This document shows positions 1-10,911 of a DNA stretch of 64,000 bases, in pieces. Source of the stretch: Icerya purchasi (lineage: Eukaryota > Arthropoda > Insecta > Hemiptera > Monophlebidae); assembly GCA_039619475.1 (NCBI GenBank), contig CM077115.1, forward strand, positions 33,307,083 through 33,371,082, given 5' to 3'. The notes beneath the pieces were generated by a model. It was not told the DNA's origin, did no database searches, and was given only the letters and a program-made list of their open reading frames with translations. Position numbers and translations under genes: made by a program. Positions within the stretch are counted from its first letter, which is position 1, and every line of letters begins with the position of its first letter.

Positions 1-75
1 ATTTCTCTGGTATTCAATTATTTTAGGCTGGGTAAACCTGGGAGCGATTCCGATCTGGAACGAGATTCAAAATTT
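1..75 (-). repeat. tRNA-derived SINE, copy 1 (cut by window edge)
   Basis: The first ~75 bases match the body of the SINE copy at 15211-15472 in the same orientation (shared run GGTAAACCTGGGAGCGA and its flanks). The rest of the copy lies outside the window or has decayed: homology stops near base 75, before the tRNA-like head. Identification rests on comparison between copies in this window only. Confidence 0.7.
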
Positions 76-1617
76 TGGGGGTTTCGTATTTTTCCTATAT
101 TCTAGCGGTTGAAATACGTGATTTAGAAAAAATAATGACCCTCCAACTGCCATGCAAAGAGCTATGGATTTTTTTTTAGTTTCCGGGGTTACCGCTTTAA
201 GTGTGTATTTTCACAAATTGTAGTCCGAATATCAAAATTTTTCAAATTTTTTTATTTTCCTGTATTCTGGAAACCTTAGTGTGCAGGTTAAAATGAAAAT
301 TAATACCATAACTTATATAGAACAGGCTGTGGAATTTTTTAAACAATTTTTTCTTAAAACTTGATTTTTACATTTTTTGCAATTTGGGGCCTTTAATTTT
401 AAAATTTTCAGCGTCTTATAATTCTTTTATAATCTGACGAAGAAAATACTCGATTGAAAAAACAATTAACTCTCTAGTTTCTATAGAACGGCCTGTACGA
501 TTTTTTTTCTTGCAGCTTTATATAATATATATGTATATATATATGTATATATATGTTATATGACGAGCAAAACTTGGTCTACCGTTGTATTATTATTTTG
601 AGCACTTATTATAACCAAAGATAAAAGGTAAGTCCTGCTGTAGATTTTCACATTGAACTTTATCTGAAAATATTTTTCTTACCTTAAATATATTTTCTTA
701 GAAATTTGAAGCGTCATCATACAAGCGAGCAACCAGTATTTCATACAACAGATCTCTTTTTACAAATCAATATCTATTATTTTTATAATACTTTCTGCAT
801 CAGTTTTTGTTCCAGTTCTACCGCTGATAGAAAGGTTCTTTTTACTATATAATTATCTGTCTCATAACGTGTTAAAACGGAAAATTCCATAAGATTATTT
901 ATATTTGTAGGTTTATCAGTTACGCTGAGAAATACAACTGTCGTTTAATTCTTGGTCTAGAATTTTACCTATACATATAGCAAATTTTGAAGCTGTATTT
1001 TGAGTGTTGTATGCCGAACGGCCACTTTGCCTTTGTATCCAAGAATTCGAAAATTATTTTTTTTTTGTAAACCTTTTTACTAACTTTTCTAATTATAGAT
1101 CCGAATGTTATCCTATTTTCAGATATTTCTTCATACGATTGTTGTAAAATTTGTTTATGAATGAACTTATGCTTATTTGTATCCAAATATTTTCCATTTG
1201 TAATGATTTCGAATATGTTTTTGTGATTTAGCGTGTAGTCCAATTTATTGGTTTTTCCAGACGCTTTCTGATCATTCTGTGAAAGGCTCAATAATAATAA
1301 TTTCACTTTACTTTTGAACGGATCCCTTTTTTAAAATTTTTCACAATATTTTACTCTCCACCGTGTTCTTTACAATAATAAAGCAACTCATGTTTTTCAG
1401 TCCAATTATTATTAAAAGAAAAGATTCTTTTTTGCGTTCCTGTGATATTCTATTTATTATCATCTATTATCGTCTCGAATTCGTTTTGCAGAAAAAAAAA
1501 AGACTAATTGATTTTTACGAACTCGTGACACAATGATTAAGATTAAAGCATCAAGTTATCGCTACAAAATGAAAATACTGGATTGGTTATTTCGCCCAAC
1601 TTGAAAACAAACTGCTA
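76..1617. other. AT-rich non-coding stretch, no supported gene
   Basis: Low-complexity AT-rich sequence with a short (TA)n/(TG) tract near 525-556. A 113-codon open frame exists on the minus strand at 965-1306, but I recognise no domain in it and see no gene-like context, so I do not call it a gene. The region probably belongs to an upstream FAS intron. Confidence 0.5.
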
Positions 1618-2072
1618 ATATACAAACAAGTCGTCGTGCCCTCCTGGAGAAATAGTACCCAACTATGAGGCAGCCGATTCTAACCTTAAGAATGATCGGG
1701 CGTTCCATAGCAAATCTCTCAGACGTTTATACGATGCACCATGGTTCGTGCGCAACAGTATCATCCAAAACGATCTACAAACACCCACAGTGATTGAGGA
1801 AATAAACTTCCATAGTAGTCGATATTATGATCGCTTGACTAAACACATCAACCTTCTTGCTGTCTCTTTGAAAAATAACGCGGCTAAAACGTCTACAACG
1901 ACCTTCTTCGGAGAACTACTTAAAATTAATGCGTACTATGTACATATCTTATGTAACTCTTTAGGCTCATAGCGTCAACATCATTATCTATGATCATAAC
2001 AATAATTTATAGTATGTAATACTGATTATTGTTTTAAACTACATCGTAATAATAAAAAAAAAAAAAGAAAAA
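1618..2072 (+). mobile_element. Jockey-like non-LTR retrotransposon, 3' tail relic
   Basis: Translation of about 1700-1900 gives a stretch ending the way Jockey-clade ORF2 proteins end: an LRRLYDAPWFVRN core, then LQTPTVIEEI, then a Tyr-Asp-Arg-Leu...His-Ile-Asn segment. It is followed by a short AT-rich 3' UTR and a poly(A) tail at about 2053-2072. The rest of the element (endonuclease, RT core) is missing, so this is a 5'-truncated dead copy. The clade call rests on recognising the C-terminal motif, not on a search. Confidence 0.65.
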
Positions 2073-2790
2073 AGTGTCACTAATAAAATTAGAAAATCTA
2101 CCAGAACATATTAAACGTAGTCCATATACTATAACATATAATCTCTTATGATGAGAAATTTATAGGCATATTTTTGCGTACTTCTCCGCAATTAGACACT
2201 ATCTGCAGCCTTCGATTCAATACTATTACGCGCGCTAATTCATTTATTAGTGTCAAAATATACCTATCAGATTTCACGGGTATATGGTCTCTTATATCGT
2301 GTTTTGTAAATATTAAATTAAAAATTGTGAACGTTTACGTGGAAATTTTCAAAGAGAAAATGAATATCACTTGAAACTACTCCCCCTTCCCCCCGTGAAG
2401 AAACACTGGCACTCTATCATGACAGGAACTAGTTTCTGGTAATTGCGAATTCGGCGGTTCGGTTTTGCGATTCAAAGATAATTTTTGACAGCTGACTAAA
2501 GTTTTGGGAGCCAACTAAAATGAAATGTTCATATCGGTTGCAAGACGCGTTTTACGAACACAACGATCGACACTTCGTTTCGTGGATAATTTTCACCGTT
2601 TTACAATTCGATCTAATTTATAATGGATATACGTGCACATAAGCCTTTTTTATCAGCTCCTAAGTTACTGTTAATGTTTTAGGAGCATTTTCGTTGCAAC
2701 AAATTTTAGGACATAAATAATCGTATATGCAAGAATATTTTTCTGTCTCTCCGCCTTTCTTGAAAATGATTCAAGAGACTCGACAGATTG
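2073..2790. other. Non-coding stretch, nothing recognised
   Basis: AT-rich sequence with only short chance open frames. I see no repeat, splice-consistent FAS exon or RNA gene. Confidence 0.5.
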
Positions 2791-3225
2791 TAATGAAATT
2801 TTCGTACATTATAAATTGCAGCCTGAAATGTGTGCCATATTTGAATTGTTTCAATATCTCAAAGGTTTTAACCGCGAAAATGTGTATGCAAGTCCTTTTC
2901 CAATAAAATATAGCTCATTGTACCTAGCAAAATTACCTAGAAAAGAGTGGAAGACCCTTAATAGAATTAGAATCGGACAGGGAAGATGCGGTTATTTAAG
3001 GCAGAAATGGGGTATGATGGCGTCAGCTGCATGCCAGTGTGGAAATTCTAAACAGACAATGTAGCATATACTGGATGACTGTAATGAATTTGCACCTTCA
3101 CATTTAACGTTAGAGGATAAGACTGGTTAACAAAATTGGAACTAGAATTTTAATGGGAATTACGTATTACCACATTTCTTATATAACCGACGATTATACG
3201 ATAAGAAGAAGAAAAAGAAGAAGCA
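2791..3225 (+). mobile_element. RTE-like endonuclease-RT, 3' end fragment
   Basis: The frame at 2816-3064 carries LPRKEWKTLNRIRIGQGRCG, then a Cys motif (CQCG) and, after a TAG, HILDDC. The Trp-x-x-Leu-Asn-Arg-x-Arg-x-Gly-x-Gly-Arg-Cys pattern followed by CxCG and a His/Cys motif is typical of the C-terminus of RTE-type and related insect endonuclease-RT proteins. The copy ends in an (AAG)n-rich tail at about 3199-3222. It is 5' truncated and has an internal stop. Confidence 0.6.
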
Positions 3226-4237
3226 AAAAGACTGCCGAGTTATGATTCCTGAAAAAATATCTATTCCTTTTATGTTTTTATTTATAATATATTATAAATA
3301 GCCTTATTAATTGTTAATTTTTTTGTCTTTTGTAAATAAACTTTAATGTAATATTGCTTCTTATTACCGACTTCCCAAAAAAAACAGTTATATATTCGTC
3401 GCTTTTTTTTTTATTTATTTATCTTTTTTATATTTGGTTACGTATAACTATGTGGACTGATTTTAATGATTCTTTGTTCATGCTGAAGTGTACCATCGGT
3501 CAACAAATAATACCGACCTCAAAGTTTGTTATAAAAGTTAAAAAAGAAAAATGCGCTATACGTAAAAAATAAGTAGATGAAAGGGAATATATATATATAT
3601 ATATCAGAGTAACACAGTTAACAATCTTATGATTATTCTTCAATAACATTAACTTTTTGGAATTGGCAACAAGTCAACTTGGAGTAAATGTTTTTTCCTC
3701 AACTTGCCGAAAATTAACGATTATACCATTATACGTATTCATTAGTAAGTTTTTAATTATTGTTGCAATTTTAATTCGATTCCAACTGCAGAAAATTAAT
3801 TTTGGGCGTTTTCGTTTTTGTGCATGCTTTTAATGGACATATTTGCACCGTGAGCGGAACAAAATAGTTAATAAATTACAAGAAAAAATATTTCAGTAAA
3901 TTAACACAAAAGAAGCCCTGATAAGAAGAATTGTTTCTAACGAAAAGTTCAGTTGGTCAGGAAATCGTGAAGCCCGCAGAAAGGAAACAGAAGGAATAAT
4001 TTAAGCGGTACAAAATAAAAAATCGATACAATAGAAAAGAAATAATTAGAAAACGGAAATTAACAAGAAGCTAAACTGATAATGAAACGAGAAAAATTAA
4101 CGGTACTACGCACTAATATACGACTTATAAAATAATATTGGAAATAAAATAAAGAAGACGAAATAAATAAAATGAATAACAAAAACAAAAAAATATTTTG
4201 GTTACCTCTACGTTTATTTTTCAACCTCGGAACAAAA
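3226..4237. other. Non-coding stretch with a short (TA)n tract
   Basis: AT-rich sequence. A (TA)n microsatellite sits at about 3585-3604. No gene or recognisable element was found before the retroelement fragment starting near 4238. Confidence 0.5.
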
Positions 4238-4547
4238 TCTGATCGCAGTAACTTAACTCTTACCGTCTGTGATCCTGACCATATCCTCTTTGAATGTCCA
4301 TCCCTCGTGAACGAACGTACCTCTTTGTATTCCAATCTGCTGTCACTCAAACTCCCTACTCCTTATTGTGCCTCGTATATCTTATCGTTTCCGTCGATCT
4401 CAGTTGTTCCTATCCTCAGTTCCTTTATCTTATCAATAGCTGACCGAATCTACATTTAACTGATCCTTCTCCTTCCTTTCGTTTCTGGGCGAAGATCCTT
4501 TGTTGATATGCCCAAAGGGGGGTTAAAAAAAAAAAAAAAAAAAAAAA
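4238..4547 (+). mobile_element. I-like family 1 retrotransposon, 3' fragment
   Basis: The last ~70 codons of ORF2 are present and open, ending at 4459. They include CDPDHILFEC and LPTPYCASYILSFPSI, which align with the C-terminus of the long family 1 copy (24590-30470: CDSDHVFFEC, VPTPYCVSFILSL). A short 3' UTR and a poly(A) tail at 4526-4547 follow. This is a severely 5'-truncated insertion, the usual outcome of target-primed reverse transcription. Confidence 0.8.
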
Positions 4548-5476
4548 CTCTTACGTTATTTCTATTATTACGATTTTTTTATTTGTAATTACCATGTACC
4601 AAATTTATATTCCGTCTAATGCTTAAAATGATATTTAAATTCATTCGACTTTTTAATTAATCTAGTATAATAATACTAATAAAATTAACAGCGTACAGAG
4701 CTACAGTAATAAAGTTATAAACGCATAAGTGCAACTGAATGGAATCAATAGACCTTTATCTGGATATCGTGAGATTTTTCCATGAATTTAAAAAATATTA
4801 CATTCATATTTACGAATGAATAATCATTTTGCTCCAAGTTAGATAAGTCAATATCACACTATATGAAAGTATTATGTTCATATGTGGTAGCGAAACTCGA
4901 ACTCCCTTCTGTTTGCAGTATGCTGAATAATCATTTCCTAAAATTCTTGCCAGTTTCTTAGTTCATCTATAATTCAGTATAGCGATAAGATTCATTGTTG
5001 CCAGAGAAAAATTTATTTCTTGCTCCTATAATCATTTTCGTAATTTAAAGTCATCGATCACGTTAAAGAATTTGACTCGCAAAACTTGTGGTGCGCCCTC
5101 GCGAATTCCGTTACTTTTCAGAAACTGATACTTTAAAAAGTCTACAGATTGCTAATGGGTTAGATTTGTAATCGAATGAAGATTTCAGAGTTTTTTCAAT
5201 ACTTCGGATAAACTTTGGAAACGACCATTTAAATATACTTCCAAATTCGTATGTTTTGCCCTTACTGAGCCAAGTGAAGAGGATAAAAATTCAGTTCACG
5301 TTTATTTTTAATCGTGTTGTTTCGACGCAATTTGTTCTCTGTCGATGAATGATTTTAGTATCAATTACTGCACCGACACGCTCTTTTTCAGAAAATTTAA
5401 AAATAATAGGTTCAAAAACAAATGTTTCTTACCCTTGAAATAATAAATTACATCTTAATATTTATTTTCTCGTTAG
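4548..5476. other. FAS intron sequence upstream of exon A
   Basis: AT-rich, no recognised element or coding segment. It ends in the splice acceptor TCTCGTTAG at 5468-5476. The preceding FAS exon, which must supply two bases of the split codon, was not found here. Confidence 0.55.
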
Positions 5477-5624
5477 ATTTTTCTTAGCTGGAGGCTACCC
5501 GAATTTAAATAAATTGTTAGATAGTCAGCCGAATTATCCAGTACCACGTGGAACACCCATGTTACAATCAATTGTCCAGTGGGATCATTCAAATGCGTTG
5601 GTAGTACCCGGATATTCTACCGAA
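5477..5624 (+). CDS. FASN: Fatty acid synthase, exon A (linker before the DH domain)
   Basis: Internal exon of animal type I fatty acid synthase, the cytosolic multienzyme that builds saturated fatty acids from acetyl- and malonyl-CoA. The 49 codons contain the conserved PVPRGTPM and VQWDHS segments that link the malonyl/acetyl transferase domain to the dehydratase domain (mammalian FAS has PAPRGTP...IKWDHS). Acceptor TCTCGTTAG ends at 5476; donor GAA|GTAAGT follows 5624. The exon starts with the last base of a split codon and ends in phase 0, matching exon B. No stop in frame. Residues around FLAGGYPNLNKLL match the family only loosely. Confidence 0.85.
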
Positions 5625-6512
5625 GTAAGTCGTAAATTAAACGGCGTTATTTGATTTGTTATCTTCTTTTTGTTTTTCACTTACATTGCTTAATCGCGGC
5701 TAAATATTAGATGCATGATTGTGACTTGATAAACTTCATAAATGTAAACTTCGTTCATTTTAAAATAATATTTTCTGAAATTGTGTTTTCTTTGTAGTCA
5801 TTTTGTTTAAAAGCAATTTACCATCATCTGATGAAGAAATGTATCACTTAAATATGAAAAATCGAATTCCTGCCTTTATTCATTACGTTTTTTCTCGATT
5901 CTACTCTGCAGGCAGCAATTTACATACAGATAGATATTTTGTATAAAGTGAAGTGAATTAAAATATATATTATTAAAATAATGGCAGAGAAGATTTGCTG
6001 GAACTGATGCAAAATATTTTGAATACGTCACAATGTGGGGCTCGATTTTTGTATTTTTCATAAACATGTGCAATCACCGGTGCTTAAGATTAAAATGTAT
6101 TTCTCCCGAATTAATAAATCATAAGCGCATTAGCTACTTTTTGCAGACTACTTTTTTTTCCTTTTCTTCGTTTCACAGCGCTCTTCAGTAGTTAAACACT
6201 CTTGGTTGCAGCTGCCACCACGACCATTTCCCAACATTCCTTCGATACTATTACTTTTAATTTATCTCTCATTATGCAATTACATCTTACCGAAGGTCTT
6301 TCATTTAAAAAATGTTCAATATCGGCTGAATTGACTCTATCAGTTGCTTAAGTCTTATAGGCGTTTTATTTCGATTGCTTTAGAGTAATTTGGTTATCAC
6401 GCCATATTTTACTTTGTTCCATCATGCGATTCGTCGTCTAATCTGCAGAAGGCTGAGTTTGTTAACGAGTAGCTCCCAGACGAATTACTGACAACTTTAT
6501 ATATTATATCAC
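5625..6512. other. FAS intron A-B, first part
   Basis: The intron starts with GTAAGT at 5625. I see no gene or recognisable transposon up to the dispersed repeat beginning at 6513. Confidence 0.6.
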
Positions 6513-6832
6513 TTTCTTCTTCCTTAATTATTTATAGCCAGATTCCTTTGTCCGTTTGTACTGTGGGCTCTGTAATTGCAGATGTGGCCATGGTATGGGA
6601 CAGTTAACTCCTTTTGCTCTTACCTTCGTCATTCCTTTTCTTTTCAGGATGCTTACGTTTGGCATTTTTCGACGTTGATTGTTATTGTTTCTCCATCTTT
6701 GGTTATAGCATTCTTTGTCAGATTCCATTCCTTGTTACTCCTAATTGCTGCTATGTACACATGTTGATGGGTAATCGTCCGTTGCTGACAAGTCCAGGGA
6801 AATACCCAAACAAGAAAAAAAAAAAAAAAAAA
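6513..6832 (+). repeat. Dispersed ~320-bp repeat with poly(A) tail, copy 1
   Basis: Nearly identical to 30915-31246: both start at TTTCTTCTTCCTTAATTATT, differ at only a few positions and end in a poly(A) tail after CCCAAACAAG. The end (GTTGATGGG... then CCCAAACAAGAAAA) resembles the 3' ends of the I-like elements here, so it may be a non-autonomous unit mobilised by them. The open frames on both strands (61-82 codons) have no recognisable domain and are treated as chance. Confidence 0.75.
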
Positions 6833-7862
6833 CTATTTAATTTAGTTATGGTTCATTTTTAACCGTACCGGCAGAATGAGACTTATTAGTTCGCGAATAT
6901 ATTTTTCCTCCTTCACTGCGACTCGCGGCGAAGAGACTGATTTTCTTTCCTTCAGACTTTATTTAAGAAATAAGCGAACAAAGTTGAAGGCGTTCATTTG
7001 CGAAAAACAAATCACTGTGCTATTATTTGTATATTAATACGTCAATAAAAGATTTAAAATTTAAAGATATTATAATTTGCATTGCTTAAAGTTACGATAC
7101 CTTTGCCCTTACAAGCCTATACTGATTACAGCTGCAGTTTCTTTATTATTGTACTTAATTCATTTCTATTATTAGATATTATTACGATACCAACGGTAAA
7201 CCTTAATTTATTTCGCCCTGTCAGTAGTATCGGTCAAAGATGCATCACTCTCTCTCTCTCTCTCTGACATCTTTATGTATCGGTCATATTCATACATAGT
7301 GTTTTACAGTTTCACTGTTGCTTAGCAGTTATTATACAACCGCCTTGTAAGATTAATTAAATACGACAAAGCATATGTATAGTCGAGGAAGGACATTCTA
7401 CATTTTGTTCCAAACTGTGTTATTAAATGTTAATAAAACACAACCTCATTGGTTCCAAGAATAATTTATTTTCCAAATTAGCTATCGAGAAATAAGAATT
7501 TATTTACTAGTGCCCTTTTATTTAGTAAAATCGGGTCCCGTTCTATTGCTATTTTCCAAGACGTATAACAGTAGCATGACTTCATGTATAGTTGGAATAA
7601 ATGTATTCTTAACCCATAGTTATTGCAATATTTACATATTGGACAAAAATCGATAGAATCATTTTTGCAGTTAAGATGCGAGTTCACATATCAGGTTCTA
7701 CTCGTGTTTTTTAGCTATAAAGGCGTTTGTTTATAATAATTTTTTTGAGAATAAAAGAATCGAATAAATATAATTGTTTGTTTATTTATATTAACCTGAT
7801 CTTACGTTCGAAAATCAAATTTTATGCTACAGTCATTTAATTTAATGTTATCATTTGCATAG
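6833..7862. other. FAS intron A-B, second part
   Basis: AT-rich, with a short (TC)n run at about 7251-7266. No gene seen. It ends in the acceptor TTTGCATAG at 7854-7862. Confidence 0.6.
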
Positions 7863-7973
7863 AAAAAAGCTGGAATTGTCGACATTGTGATTGATCTTTC
7901 GACGGATGAGTACAGTTTTATTAATGGTCACAAAATAGATGGTCGGATTGTTGTGCCGGGAGTAACATATACG
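7863..7973 (+). CDS. FASN: Fatty acid synthase, exon B (DH domain, catalytic His)
   Basis: Thirty-seven codons, phase 0 at both ends. They hold the N-terminal hot-dog segment of the FAS dehydratase, which removes water from 3-hydroxyacyl-ACP. The motif INGHKIDGRIVVPG contains HxxxGxxxxP, the DH catalytic-histidine signature. Mammalian FAS has the same motif followed by ATGYL; here the residues after Pro (GVTYT) diverge. Donor ACG|GTGAGT follows 7973. Exon A ends and exon C begins in compatible phase. Confidence 0.88.
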
Positions 7974-8693
7974 GTGAGTTCAATTTTTTCCACAATCGTG
8001 TTATTTGATAACAATAAAATTTAGAAAAAGTGTACTTTTGCTTATTTAAAAAAAAAAAAAAAACATTAAAAAAAGAACGTTTCATAAATGATAAGGAATT
8101 TGTTAGATTATATTCGCCATTACATACACTGTTAAATCTGTATGATAAATATACGTTATTGAGTTACTTTTAAAAATGAAAATCAATTTAAAATTTAATT
8201 TCTCCTCTACCACGCCGTTTCAATGCTTAATAAAGTCGTTGTAATCACAATTATCTTGTTTCCCATGCTTTGTCAATATTAATTGGAAGATCTACAAAAA
8301 AAACTTTTTAAACTACATTCGTATTATCAGACATATTTTATAAATTTACTTTTTCCGATTACAAACTTAGTGTAAATGAACTAATTTACATGGCCTCCAA
8401 TCAGGGTCGTATCTGAGGGGTGGTTTTCAGGGTTCACTCCCTCCCCCCGAAATGTCTGCGAAATAATAACTGCGTAAATTAAATGGACCGAAATTCCAAA
8501 AGATAAGAAAACTGAAATTTTTATGAATTCTATGGAAACGACCGTTTTTATTTGTTTTTATTATTGTAGTGTTCAAATATTGCATATACAAAGAAATACC
8601 AATGTTAGATGGATGGGCGACAACAGACAAAGAAAAAACTGACTTACTAGCGAAAAAAAATGTACATACATAGTAAACCATTCATTATTAACA
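7974..8693. other. Start of the 23.5-kb FAS intron B-C
   Basis: The intron starts with GTGAGT. AT-rich, with a poly(A) run near 8048-8063. A short GC-rich stretch at about 8404-8455 looks like the end of a repeat, but I cannot find its partner end. No coding segment recognised. Confidence 0.5.
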
Positions 8694-9046
8694 GATACAA
8701 TGTTGAAGATGCAACAAAAATAAAAAAAAAGAGGAAATCAATGAAATAATCAAAAAATTTAACCAAGAAAACAGCAGTTATACCAGATAATATATTGAAC
8801 ATATTCGTAAACATATTCAATAAAAATTACCACCCAGGAGAAATAGCAGAATATATAAATAAATTATTTGATATAAGTTAGTATCCAGATATATGGAAAT
8901 TATCTAGAACAGCAATAATACCTAAAACCGGTGCACCAAAGAAGGAGTCTTTATCATACAGAGTGATTAACATATTATCAAATTTCAGTAAGATTTATGA
9001 GAAATGTGTACTAAGTAAAATCAAAAACTTCTGTGTAACACGAAAT
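8694..9046 (+). pseudogene. Non-LTR reverse transcriptase, 5' half (split by insertion)
   Basis: The translation shows the early RT segments: SQYPDIWKLSRTAIIPKTG with a stop in the first part, then SYRVINILSNFSKIYEKC and VLSKIKNFC. This is the finger region that precedes catalytic motif A in non-LTR RTs. Frames are broken (stops near 8750 and 8880). It stops abruptly at about 9046, where the minus-strand poly(T) of another retroelement begins. The matching downstream half, starting just before motif A, appears at 18125 in the same orientation. Clade not assigned; base composition is far more AT-rich than the elements inserted between the halves. Confidence 0.6.
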
Positions 9047-9235
9047 ATTATTATTTATTTACTTTTTTTTTTGTTTAATTCTCTAAGCTAGAGTCTACCG
9101 TATTCAACTTCTGTGGCTATCACGGCATACTGAGCGGGGTTTGCGACTATATTGCTTTAGCTATTCTGCTTATTTTAAGAAAATGAATGATTGAGTTTAT
9201 TGCCGTTTGGGAATTTGATAGTATATCGGGGGGTG
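9047..9235 (-). mobile_element. I-like element 1, 3' end (distal to the hAT insertion)
   Basis: On the minus strand this continues, across the hAT insertion, the ORF2 C-terminus seen at 10912-12215. It holds the last ~25 codons (one frameshift), a short 3' UTR and a poly(A) tail, seen as T-rich sequence at about 9060-9080. The continuity is shown by the hAT target duplication (9236-9243 and 10904-10911): removing hAT plus one duplicate restores an uninterrupted reading frame at the junction. Confidence 0.7.
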
Positions 9236-10911
9236 TTTTATACCAGGAGTTCCCAACGGGGGGGCACTCCTCCCTATGGGGGCATAGAGAGATGTCCAGG
9301 GAGGCGCGAAAGAAAAATTAATTTACCGCGTAAATTAAACATCGGACGAGTGGTGTTCAATAAATAACGTGACATGCCTTCGAAAATGACCTTTCAGGCA
9401 TCTGAAAATTTTCACAAATAATCTACAAAGTAAAATTATCGCCATTTTTTGCATTAGTTGCGATGAATCCACCGACGTCGTTAATTGTGCACAGTTAATA
9501 GTTTATGTTCATTAATCAGTGGAGATCACATTGAAGAAGAGATTTTGTACTCCCAATCTTTGACAGCAGACACTAAAACTGAAGATATATTTAATTCAAT
9601 ATCTGATTTCATTGAAAAAAAGTGATTTGGATTGGAATAAAATCATTGGAGTTTGCACAGATGGCGCCCCTGCAATGATAGGTGTACGATCAGGCTTAGT
9701 TCAAAAACTCAAGGAAAAGAATCTCGCGATAGTATGAACTAATTGTTTTATTCATCGATAAGCGTTGGCTTCCAAAACATCGTCGCAGAAATTGCGCCAG
9801 ACTTTGGACTTCATCGTAAGCTACAACAAGAGCAGCGCTTTGAACAGTCGATTATTTAGTTTGCTTTGCAAGGATCTTGATTCTGATCACAGAGTCCTTC
9901 TATTCCACACAGAAGTATGCTGGTTGTCTAAGGGTAACATGTTGGCTCGCCTTTATGAATTGAAAGAAGAGGTCATCCTCTTTCTTGAGTTCAAAGAAAA
10001 AAAAGATTTTTTGCAAATGTTCAATAATGAACAATTTCAATAGAGGTTGATCTATTTAACTGATATATTTGATGCCTTCAATCAGCTAAATTTGAAGCTT
10101 CAAGACAGAAACGGTGCTGTAATAAGTAACTATGATCACATTCAAGGGTTCATATCAATGCTTCAACTTTGGAATCAAAAGGTTTCTGTTGAAAATGTAA
10201 TAATATCTTTTTCTCGACTATTCGAAGCAATTAAAAATAAAAAACCGGACGAAGATTTGAAAGTTGAAATACAAATTAATTTGCAAGCGCTGAGAAACGA
10301 ATTCACCGATACTATCGAGACATTAATTCAGAGTCACCAATATGTCACATGACCAGAAATCCATTTGTTGTCGATGTCTTATAATTACCAGAACAAGTTC
10401 AGAAAGAATTTCGTTTAATGAAGGCCGATTCGACAACGAAAGATGACTTCCATCTCTTGACATTGGAGAAATTTCGGATCAAACGATTCCTTGTTAATTC
10501 GAAAGTTGCCTCTCTTGCTTTAAGTATACTTCTTTCTTTTTCTTCGACTTACTTTTATGTGAGATATGGTTTTTAGTTCTGGTTTTAATTAAAACTAAGC
10601 AGCGAAATCGTCTTGCCGTTGATAGCGACCTGATGATAGCTCTGGCAGAAACTGAACCTAGAATCAACCAACTGATGCAGAACATGCAAGCTCAAGTATC
10701 TCATTAGTACTTTAATTATAATAAATTATTTTGATCAAAACGTTTTAAATTTGGTTAAAGTTTATTTTCTACAACTTAGAATTAAAATAAATAAGTGTTA
10801 TTAAAATAATGCGCGTTTTTTTTTTTGAAAAAATTAAGGGGGGCATAAAAATGTTATTTATAATTCAGGGAGGCTCGACGAAAAAAGAGGTTGGGAAACT
10901 CTGTTTTATAC
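9236..10911 (+). mobile_element. hAT DNA transposon with intact termini and 8-bp TSD
   Basis: The element runs 9244-10903. Its left end begins CAGGAGTTCCCAACG and its right end, read inward, begins CAGAGTTTCCCAACC: a short imperfect terminal inverted repeat of hAT type. It is flanked on both sides by TTTTATAC (9236-9243 and 10904-10911), a perfect 8-bp target duplication, the size made by hAT transposases. G-rich subterminal runs follow the left end. At 1660 bp it is shorter than typical autonomous hATs, and the transposase inside is broken. It inserted into I-like element 1. Confidence 0.9.
9450..10708 (+). pseudogene. hAT transposase relic (ZBED5-like)
   Basis: The degenerate frame holds recognisable hAT/ZBED5-type segments in order: CDESTDVVNCAQLIVYV (near 9455; first catalytic Asp region), IGVCTDGAPAMIG (near 9650; second conserved Asp region), VCWLSKGNMLARLYEL (near 9930), then KDDFHLLTLEKF, LSFSSTYFY and RNRLAVDSDLMIALAETEPRI, close to the usual C-terminus. 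The order corresponds to the RNase H-like catalytic core and the hAT C-terminal dimerisation segment. The N-terminal BED zinc finger is missing. Stops (about 9736 and 10041) and frameshifts (near 9620, 10370 and 10500) make it non-functional. Confidence 0.85.

Noticed and set aside
965..1306. A 113-codon minus-strand frame with Lys/Ile-rich sequence
   Set aside because: No motif recognised, no promoter or splice context, AT-rich composition makes such a frame possible by chance. A BLASTP search would decide.
1748..1972. Open frame considered as an independent small gene
   Set aside because: It is the C-terminus of a Jockey-like ORF2 followed by a poly(A) tail; the ATG is internal.
6528..6862. 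Open frames on both strands conserved in the second copy (30930-31231)
   Set aside because: Conservation follows from near-identity of the two repeat copies; no domain, and both strands are equally open.
8404..8455. GC-rich CAGGGTCGTATC... segment resembling a hAT or MITE terminus
   Set aside because: No matching inverted end or target duplication found nearby.
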